64,000 nt of DNA. It comes from Tenebrio molitor. Taxonomy: Eukaryota > Arthropoda > Insecta > Coleoptera > Tenebrionidae. The notes below the pieces were generated by a model. That model was given only the letters and a program-made list of their open reading frames with translations. It searched no databases and was not told where the DNA came from. Below, piece by piece: positions 47,546 through 57,100 of the stretch; position 1 is the first letter of the stretch, and every line of letters starts with the position of its first letter. The position numbers and the translations under genes were made by a program. The stretch is from positions 34,472,001 to 34,536,000 of the forward strand of contig NC_091046.1 in assembly GCF_963966145.1 (NCBI RefSeq), in the 5' to 3' direction.

Positions 47546-47926
47546 CAGGGCTGTTTCTGAAATACGTGTGTTAATTTTAACCAGTGGAAGAACGCGCCAA
47601 ATCATGGAACTTTTCTCTATAACATTTTTACGAAAAAGCAATACAAATTGATTTAAAATTTGGAATAAATTAACCATCAAACCCGCCTATGGGTAAGGGC
47701 GAAAATTTTCTGTTAATAAAAAATAAATAATCAAAATTTAGATTCTCATGGTTACAAAAAATAGAAACTAGTTAATCACACAAAACGACTCGTTTGGTAA
47801 AAATTGTGGGGCAAAAAATCTTGGAATACTTGTATGAATTTTACAAAATGTTATAGAGAGAAGTTTCATAAATTGGCGAGTTCTTCCACTGGTTAAAATT
47901 AACACTCGTATTTCAGAAACACCCTG
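47546..47926 (-). mobile_element. mariner-type MITE, TTTCTGAAATACGTG family, copy 2
   Basis: Opposite orientation to 35159-35584, similar along its whole length. TA at 47544-47545 and 47927-47928. Confidence 0.9.
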
Positions 47927-48269
47927 TATAAAAATACTTCTAATCTCATGTTTACACACCGCAAGATCTCATTTGATGTTTTTGATACTTAACGGTATTA
48001 TATTTTCATAACATAACAATTACAAAAAATTATCTGATCAGACACGTGTTTAAAAGATTAAAATACTTGAATGAAAATTGAGGTCATCTTGTTTTTCGCT
48101 TATATCTCGAAAACTAATTGAGATAGCAATAAAATTCCAATAGCAAAAATCTTAGTTCTCACCAGGAATGTGTCCCACTGCTTCTTGTTGCCCTGACTGG
48201 ATTGCGTGTTTTCAGTTTTCTTCAACCCTCAACACTGAGGTAATATATTTTTTATTTCGCTTACATATA

Positions 48270-48878
48270 CAGTGAGTTTTTTTTAAGACTGGCCATAGGG
48301 TTTTACATGCTAATTTTTCAACCCCCTGTTAAAATTTATTTTTGTGAAAAGTACAAAGTCTAGCCCTGTTTTTAGATTAAACAATAATATTATCTAGACA
48401 TTTGCTTCGTTTTGTGATACCTAAATGATTGTAATAGACAATTTACAAATAAAATGTTATTTGCAAAAATCCAAGAAATAGTCTGAACATTACTTTAATA
48501 ATAACGATCCATTGATTGATGTTATGTTATTATAACTTAAAACAAGGTTCTTTACTTCAACAGAAATTAAATGAAATGTTCAAAATCGCCTCAATAGGCA
48601 GTTAAGCAATTACACAATCAATTACATATCAAAATTACAAATGTCAAGTGAAATTTTAGCCTACTGAAAATTTAAAATTGAACCAAACGGAATTCAAAAA
48701 ACGTCTTTTTGATAACGTATTCCTTGCTTCTGGTTATTAAATTGAAATTGTTTCAATACATTATCATATCCCACAACTTTACTACAAAACTGGGTTAAAT
48801 ATTTTCATGAGGACAAAAGTTAACATGGGGTTGAAAAATCAGCATGTAAAACCCTATGGCCTTAAAAAAAACTCACTG
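48270..48878. mobile_element. mariner-type MITE, 609 bp
   Basis: Inverted termini of about 55 bp (CAGTGAGTTTTTTTTAAG, CCATAGGGTTTTACATGC) with TA at 48268-48269 and 48879-48880. No coding capacity. Confidence 0.9.
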
Positions 48879-48951
48879 TATACGCGCTGCCAAAACCAAA
48901 TAACCACCACCTATTGAATTAAGTTGGTGAAAACAAAATTACACTAAGGCC

Positions 48952-48995
48952 CGGTTTATTCAGCATCAAGTAACTTGATAGGGATTGAATAAAAT
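48952..48995 (+). repeat. single end of a Tourist-like MITE
   Basis: TAA followed by GGCCCGGTTTATTCAGCATC, the same outer sequence as 35785. No partner end found nearby. Confidence 0.5.
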
Positions 48996-49191
48996 GGTCC
49001 GCGGTATTACTTGTATAAACGGAAATTATATTAAAAAAAGTAAATAAATATACACAGTCTCTCGTCGGCTAGACCATAGGGCTAGACTACGCTACTTAAT
49101 ACTACCAACTGTGATTTGGTAACAAACTATACAGCACGTTACGATTATTTTCTAACACCCCTTCTATCGAAATGTGCTGTAAAAAAAAAAA

Positions 49192-50649
49192 TTAACACAT
49201 TTTTAACATTCTCACACACTGGTCGTGCTTACACCTAGCTAATGACTTAGTGAAAATATCAGCTAACATTGAGTCTGTTTGTAAATAGCTAATTATGATT
49301 TCCTTACTTTCCACTAATTCACGCGTAAAATGGAATCTAATATCTACATGTTTACTGCGCTCATGAAACATTGCGTTTTTTGACAATTCAATTGCGCTTT
49401 GATTATCACAATATACATTTATGGGTGACTTTACATATTTATGAAAACCCATATGCGCCAAAAGTCGTTTGATGTACACAATTTCACGCGAAACTTCCGA
49501 AAGTGCTGCACATTCGGCTTCCATTGTTGATAATGAAACGGATGCTTGTTTCTTTGATTTCCAACTGATTGGTCCGCCGGCTAATGCCAGAACGTTTCCT
49601 GAACAGGATCTTCGATCGTCTATGTCGCCAGCCCAATCTGAATCTGTGTAAGCCTGAAGATTTTTTGAATCTTTATCGTAAGTCACGCCATAATGCGATG
49701 TGCCCTTTAAATATCGTAAAACACGTTTTGCATTAATCCATTGTTCCTTTCCGGGATTTGCACAGAAGCGACTCAACGTGCTTGCAGCAAATACTATTTC
49801 GGGACGTGTTGCATTCGCTAAGTAAATCAGTCCACCGACTAGCTCTTTGTAGAGTCGATTCTTCATTTCTTGTTTTTCTTCTTCCGTTGTGGGACTCATC
49901 TCCTTCGTGAGTTTTGTACACGAATCAATTGGAATAGATGCTATTTTGCATGTTGAATTTTGCAATTAATTCTTCGACATATCTCTTGAGAAAGATGGAT
50001 CTTCCCGGTTCCATCCCGTTGGATATGGATCCCAAGGATGTTGTTTATTGGACCCAAATCTTTCATCTTAAATTCTGATTTCATGTTCTTCTTTTACTTC
50101 GTTTAATCTTTCCAGCTTCTTCGATGCCAAAATCAGATCATCGACGTAGATTATGATAATAACTCTTTCATCATTCTCACCGAAAACGTAGACGCAAGGA
50201 TCAGATGGTGTGCGCCTACCGCCATTATTTTTCATGTAACCGTCAAGTTTCTTGTACCACTCACGATCAGATTGCTTCAGACCATACAACGGCTTCAAAA
50301 GTTTACAGACTTCTTCTTCTTTTCCTTCTTCTGCAAACATCTCGGGTTGTTTCATGTAGACTTCGTCGTGTAGTGCGCCTTGTACATACGCCGATATGAC
50401 ATCCACCTGGTGTACGTACATTTCTTCATTTACTGCGGCAGCTAGTAACGTACGAATTGCCTCATACCTAGCCACTGGTGCGAAGACTTCTTCGTAGTCC
50501 ACGCCATATTCTTGCGTTTGCCCACGAGCAACTAATCTTGCTTTGTACTTCTTAATTGTGCCGCTTTCGTCAACTTTTGTTTTGAACACCCATCGACTAG
50601 TCAATATTTTTTTGTTTGATGGTCTTGGTATAGGCCTCCAAAGTACCAT
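49192..50649 (-). pseudogene. Ty1/copia-type pol fragment (reverse transcriptase and RNase H)
   Basis: Minus strand. 50649-50068 gives the copia RT: SRWVFKTKVDESGTIKKYKA, VARGQTQEYGVDYEEVFAPV, QVDVISAYVQGALHDEVYM, PLYGLKQSDREWYKKL and IIYVDDLILAS, where YVDD is the catalytic pair. After a stop and at least two frame changes (about 50068-49965) the RNase H part follows (49965-49192): YLANATRPEIVFAAS, YTDSDWAGDIDDRRSCSG, TMEAECAALSE, YCDNQSAIELSKN and HVDIRFHFTREL. Gag, protease and integrase are missing. No LTR could be delimited. Dead copy. Confidence 0.9.
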
Positions 50650-51687
50650 TATTAAATCGTGAATTTACCGTCAGCACGATTAACCCTATTAAAAAATTAG
50701 TAAAAATTAAGAAACTTTAGGGTTACATTCCCTTGACATAAGACTTCAAATGTGTGCAATCAATTTTCAGTTATCACTAAATTCAGAGCCATAAAATAAA
50801 AAAATCGATTTTGAGCAAAAAAAATTTTTTTTTCGTACACGCTCATAATTCACAATTAATTCAAAGAACACATTTACGAAATTCGCATCAAAAGAAAATT
50901 ATTCGTTTTTGAATTATTCCAATTTTAACATTAAGAGCGAAAAATGACCAAGATTTACAACTGCAGTGTCATAAATAAATATCTCATTGTTGGGAACATC
51001 TGTTGACCACTTTTCTAGTAATTCTTAAGTCCCTAAAGGGTATCATAACCTACGTCAACTTCTTTTGTGGAACTGACCGCCCAATTTAATAATAAATCAT
51101 AGCTAAATTTTAGGCTTTAATATTAAATTCCATTTATTTCAAAAACCGGTGATGTTTTCATGATTTCAATGACACCAAATTTTTCCTTAATGTTTGAAAG
51201 GACTCTCAGTGAAAAATTATGTAAATTAATGTAACAGTTATTGAATTAAAACAAAATCTTTACCTGTTTTATTAAAAATTTTGAAATTTTTACAGACTGT
51301 TCTAGAGTGATACACAATCATTACTGAATTTTTTGAGAATTTTAAATTGATTAGAAGTGGATGTTTTCCCACTGACGATAAAACTCATCTCACCCGGTAC
51401 TGTGCCGCACGTTCATGAAATCGTCCTCCACTACTTAAATCGCCTAAATCTGTAAGAAGGAACAGAGTAATCTATATCAGCCAGAAACATTCTCGGGAGT
51501 ACTTCAAAAATTATACAAATTCCAAGTAGCTGATCAATGATCATCAGTTCATTATAACAAAGGATATTCCCCCAAAAAAATGTACACTGAGAATAGTTGT
51601 AGCGATAGATTTTCAATCAAAATAAGGGATTGTCAGATGTAGATATGGGAATAACTACTCAAACAAGAAATAGAATTATGTTGAATT
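50650..51687. other. intergenic, no gene recognised
   Basis: AT-rich. No inverted-repeat pair or exon-like frame was found on either strand. Confidence 0.45.
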
Positions 51688-51704
51688 ATACTTTTCTTTT
51701 TTTC

Positions 51705-52805
51705 CTCCACCACCCGGGCACGGCAATTTTGCCGGAGTACATACACTATTACGGATATTACTATCAAGTAATAGTGCAGTGCCAATCAACATAATTACCG
51801 GCGTCTCGCCGCCACATTTTGACTTTGTTGTGTTTTATGTTCTGTGTCAATGTTGAGGAATTTCCTCACGATATGACATGAGCATAATAATATACCTTTT
51901 TGAATTTCAACCACCAATGTGTTCTCTAAGTCCAAAATTTTTAAATTTTTAAAAAGCGATTGCGTTGCTGAAATTATAAGTGGTAAAATAGAAACTTTTT
52001 CTAAACTCCAAAGATTTCTCATAGCAACGGAGAGTTCTAAATATTTATTAATTTTTGTGTTATATGTCTGTGTTATATTGTGTGAATTTGGAACAGCTAT
52101 ATCTAAAAGATATGCTTGCTTTTGTTGTTTATTTAAAATAATAATGTCTGGTCTGTTATGCTGAATATGAATGTCAGTTAAAACTGTACGATCAAAATAT
52201 AATTTGTAATTATCATTTTCCAAACAGCTTTGTGTATAATTGTATAACTATAATGTGGTTGTGTATTCTTTAATAAATTGAATTTAACAGCTAAATTCAT
52301 GTGTATAATTTTAACGAATATATCATGACGTTTCTTATATTCGCTTTGAGCCAAAACGGTGCAAGAAGAAATGATGTGTTCAATTGTTTCCCCTTCAGTT
52401 CCGCAAATCCTACATTTATCAATTATCGACTGCAAACCGCATATGTGTTTTTTATAATCTCTTGTATTTATAACACGATCTTGTATTGCAAATATAAAAC
52501 CCTCCGTCTCAAGGTGAATATTTGATTTCTTAAGCCATGCATGAGAAGCCTGAATATTAATTTCTGGTTGTTCCAGTTCTTTAAAGTATCTCCCATGTAA
52601 AGACTTCTGTTTTATATTTGCTCTAGTGTCAGGTATATTTGTCTCAACAATATCTGAAATTATATTATCACTTAAATTTAAAGGTGTGTAACCTTTATCG
52701 GCTGAAACCAAAGTATTAAAAAACGTGTTATCAAATTTGGTAAAAAGAACTCTGGTTTTAATGTTTATATTCTGTAAATTATTTTTGGACCATTTTATAA
52801 TATAA
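51705..52805 (-). mobile_element. R2/R4-type LINE, 5'-truncated copy 2
   Basis: Same element as 21144-21960 with about 800 bp more coding and upstream sequence. The 3' tail shares GGCAATTTTGCC and TTACGGATATTACTATCAAG with copy 1 and ends next to a T-rich run (about 51690-51703; A-rich on the element strand). The 5' end is lost. Confidence 0.8.
51795..52711 (-). pseudogene. R2/R4-type pol C-terminus, frameshifted
   Basis: 52711-52178 encodes the end of the RT/thumb region (SLHGRYFKELEQPEINIQAS, AIQDRVINTRDYKKHI) and the zinc knuckle (CRICG...IEHIISSC). A small insertion near 52235-52245 shifts the frame, and 52223-51795 continues with the PD-D endonuclease patch and the C-terminus. Copy 1 lacks this shift. 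The third stretch differs from copy 1 by a short in-frame deletion (GIVP). Confidence 0.8.
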
Positions 52806-52918
52806 GTATTAGTTATTATTAAAATGTTTTTTTTTTAAATGAAATTTTAATGAACCTTGAGGGTGTAGATCTCTGATTGGTCAATTTTACGAGTAAGTTG
52901 TCTTTTCTCGAATATCTA

Positions 52919-53176
52919 GATTTTTTTTTCTTCAAAATTACACATCCAAATGCGATCTCGTGTTTCCTCTTTTTCTCTGGGACCCGAATTGTGAAAGGCC
53001 ATGTTCATTAAAGTATCAATAATAAAGTATTCATCATTTCTCAGTTTCATTTTCCTTTCAGTAACCGCAAGCCCAAAAACTGCTTGGTTTGTCTTGAGCG
53101 ATTCCATTGTTGCTTTCCCTGGACCAATGATTTCAATTTTATTCAATAATGCCACTTCAGGTAAGAATCTAATCTT
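52919..53176 (-). CDS. uncharacterised ORF, possibly an exon or retro-copy
   Basis: The minus strand is open from just after a stop near 53179 to the stop at 52918-52916. It gives about 86 residues of normal amino-acid make-up (FLPEVALLNKIEIIGPGKAT, VFGLAVTERKMKLRNDEYF, LMNMAFHNSGPREKEETRD). It has no ATG near its beginning and no convincing acceptor. No family is recognised. The opposite strand has a strong donor-like CAG/GTAAGAAT at 53160, so coding direction is uncertain. Confidence 0.3.
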
Positions 53177-53183
53177 TCGTTAA

Positions 53184-54107
53184 ATTTACGTTGTTTTCAT
53201 CTCTAAATTTGGAGTTCCAATATTAAACAGAAATTGATTAACTTTTGTGTTTTTCTTTTTAATTTTATATTCTCTTTCTCTGTAATGTTTTCACTTACAT
53301 GTGAGATCAATTAAAATTTAAAATATTCAACTGTTATATCCCAAGTGCGCGCCAAATACCTGAATGTTTCAGGTTATCAGATTTGTATTACCTACCAAGA
53401 AAAATTTTGGATTATTTATTAATTTTTCACTTTTGTGTATTGCACATGTGTAGTACTGCGGTACTGAACGAAAGTATTACAGCGATTTTCTCGAATTTAA
53501 TTTCTACATAAATCTCACAATGAAATTTATTGATAACTTGGATTCAAATGAATCTTAAATTAATTTTTTTATCAAAACTTATTTAGGGATCATCAAATAA
53601 GTACTGCATCTGTCATAAAGTTGAATTTCAAATATGTTAATGAAATCTAGTCAGTTATATTCATAATAGCTAAGTTTATGTAGTTGGGCGTACAATTACA
53701 TATTATTACATGTACGAGTATGTTCTTAAATCTTGTTAATTTTCATCACATTTACAATATTTTTGCATGAAATCAATTTAATTTAGATTGTTTCGCTTCA
53801 ACACAAACTTTACAGTTACTTATACTCTTGTTTTTTATTTAAAATTTTTAACAGAAAACGTGATGAAACTCACGAATTGGACTTTTCTACTTCGATACTT
53901 TGGAGTCAATTATAATTATGAATAGTTATTTTTGATTCTAGATTGCGAAACGCTACAACTCGCGATGCTCGCAAAAAAAAACTCATTCTCGAATGCAATA
54001 GAATTTCGCAATCGAGTATCAAATAACGTTTTTTTAAACCTTGATTAATGTTGTTTTAAATATCGAGAATATTTACCCATAGGAAGTTAAAAAATTCTCT
54101 CTTATAG
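53184..54107. other. upstream region of the NACHT-ankyrin gene
   Basis: AT-rich. A short hairpin GATTGCGAAA...TTTCGCAATC spans 53941-54014. A candidate first exon (ATG 53965 to 54015, donor GTATCA) encodes 17 residues in the correct phase for the acceptor at 54107. It overlaps the hairpin and is unproven. Confidence 0.35.
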
Positions 54108-57100
54108 AACACACCTGGTTTGGGAATCGAGTACGAAATACTGATTCCGGCATACTTCGCATTGAAACTCAATACAGAACATATTAAAGATTTCCAGATT
54201 GAAAGTAACGTCAAAAAGTTGGGAAACTTCGACGACGTTGTAATTGACGTTACAAAGAACGAGACAAATGTTTCTTTTGCGATACAACTGAAACATAAGG
54301 AAGGTAAAAACAAGCATTTGTTACCGGAAACTTTCGAAGCAGAAAATGGCGATTTCAGTTTGAAAAAATATTGTGAAGCATTTAAAGGTTTGAGCGACGT
54401 GGACAAACGACGTCAGTTTATTCTCTACACGAATGCCAAATTCAATCCTCGACGGACAACAGAAGTGACTAATTTCACCATGATCCAAGACGACCGTTGC
54501 GATGGAAATATCTTTCTTAATTTCGGTGGAGGGAACGTGTACAAATTCGAAGTCAACGGTAAAACTACCGAAAATGGAAACATAACGAAATCAGACTACG
54601 AAATATTTTTTTCACGATTTAAACTTTTTGTTTGTCAGAAAAATGTTGAAGATCTTAAAGCAGACATAGTCAAGATTTTGCAAAACGATACCATGTACGT
54701 AGTTCAGAAATATCAGGACTTATTCAGAAACTGGCATCAAGGAATATTTACAAATAAAAAAATTGACAAAGCGACAGTGAATGTTCATCTTATCGACATT
54801 TTTCTATCACCATTCATAACAACAGATCATTATATCCCCGTTGGTCAAAATGAGAAATTGAAATTGTTTGAAAAAGTAATTAAAGAATTCGACGTGACTT
54901 TGGTAAATGATTCTTTTGAAAACTTTAAGGAAAATTTAACAAATGATTTTAATCCGGAAGAAGGAACTGAGGAAATGTTTAAGAGCTATAAAAAACTTTA
55001 CAAAATTAAGCCCAATGCAAAAGTTGATGAATGCATACTGCGTCTAGCGAAAGAAATCAAAATAATTGACAAATCCGTAAAGGTATTAGAAAATGAAGTC
55101 AAACTGAAAGTATTGCAGTATCTTTTCGAAAAACCCATCATCGTCAAATTCAATGAAACTTCGAAAAAGTTGATTTACAAAATAATGAAACTACATCAAC
55201 TAGGAAGCAAAATAAAATTTATCGTGGTGGGTCAAGGAATTCAGTTGCACAGACCGTCAAGATTTCGAATTTTTGAAAATGTGAACGACTTACGGAACAA
55301 CGCTGACCTTTACAGTGAGGTCACTCGGATATGTCGCCTATCTCTACAGGGCAGGAAAGAGACTACACTAGAAGTACTGATCGATTCCTGTGAAGAAATT
55401 TGTAAACACGTCGGAGCAAAAGAAATACTCCAAATGTTAAAGGGAAAATTTTTAATCGGACAAGCAACAGAGAGTCTTTCATCATTTTACATAAACAGAA
55501 AAGTTTGTTTCAAAGTTGAAAAAATCGATGAATTTTTGGATGGTAAATTTTTTGAAAAGCATTTGACGGTTGTTAAATTCGACAGAAATGTGACAAAGAT
55601 ACAAAATGAGATTCGTAAGCGCAACATAAATGTCGTCGATGTTCACGATTATTTAAAGTCTACACAAATTTTAAATAAACCAATGATTATATCAACGAAT
55701 AAAGAATATTCTGAGCAATTAATCCAAGGTGTTTTAGAAAAGGGCGACAATAAATCTGTAGTATATTTAAGAATTTTCGAAGACAACGGTTTTCTAATCA
55801 TATCTATAGAAGAAAACCAAATTCATTGTTTAATCAGACCAATCAATATTTTATGCTCCGATCCCGGTACGGGCAAGACGACGTTGTTGAAGAAATTGAG
55901 AAACGAATGCGATTCCAGGTTTTGGACAATCGAAGTCGACCTCAAAACACATAATGACTTCTTTAAGACAAAACACGACGTTGATGAACTTTTAAACCTT
56001 TTGATTGAAGGAAACGTAAATAGTTTTTTGAAGCATATTAGAGACGCTTTTCGGTCTAAGAAAAAAGTATATTTCTATTTTGACGGCCTCGACGAAATGG
56101 AAAATAGTTGCGTCGACAACGTTTTGGATTCCGTCAAAGCATTGTCGTCTGAGGGATTTCACATTTGGATTTCTTCTCGAAAAAATTTAAAAACAAAATT
56201 AGAAGATCGTTTCGGTAAAGTTGCGATGGACATTGAGGAAATTGAGGAAGAGCAACAGAAATTCTACATAAGGAATCGCTTGAAGGGAGAATATAACCAC
56301 GAACAAGTAGAAAACCTTATTAGTAAAATTTTTAACAACACTGACATCGACAACAATCGTCAAATTTCGGGTAAGGTCCTTCAGCTTTACATTATAACAC
56401 AAAACTTCCTCGTCGACAAAGAACTACATCAAAAGAAGACCGAACATACAAGTACATTTGTTTTCACAAAAATGTATGATTGGTTCTTCCGTGGAAGAAT
56501 CAAACATAATCGAGACAAAGAAGAGTCGAAAAACCCGCATCTATCCATGGCAGAAGAGGAAGATATTTTAGAAAGATACGAACTTCTAGCTGTACATTCT
56601 GTGTTGGGTGAAGAAGTTTTTCAAAAACTAAAAATGGATCTGAGAGGAGCAAGACGTTTTTTAAATAAAATTAAAACGAACAAGGACCCTTTGGGGATTG
56701 TAACGAAGGTGAACGACAAAGAAAAAGCAGTATTCGAACATTTTACCTACGGGGAGTATTTCGCTGGCCTCTTTTTCTCAAGCAACTTCGACAAAGCTCG
56801 TCTCATCACAGAAGAACTGTTTTCCGACGGACACAAGAATTTGATGATGATTTTAAATGTCATACTTGCCGAAGATAATCCCCTCCATTTGGCCGTGATC
56901 TATCGAAACGTGGATCAAATTGCAAAACTCATTGAGAACGAGAACGTTTACGACAAAGCTGGCCGCAATCCGCTTCATTTAGCGACGTACGTTGAACCAA
57001 GATTTGTCGATCGGCAGACTTCTTTGTTTGAAGTCAATATAAAAGCTAGAAAATATTTGACAAATATTGCAATTTTAGAAAAGACGGTGAATTTCAACTA

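Noticed and set aside
53001..53183. Plus-strand ORF with a strong donor (53160) as the first exon of the NACHT-ankyrin gene
   Set aside because: It ends in phase 1, while the exon at 54108 needs phase 0. Its peptide is a hydrophobic run without similarity to a STAND N-terminus.
53333..53350. TGTTATATCCCA motif as the partner LTR of 59419, which would place the NACHT gene inside a retroelement
   Set aside because: Similarity ends after about 12 bases. The following sequence is unrelated.
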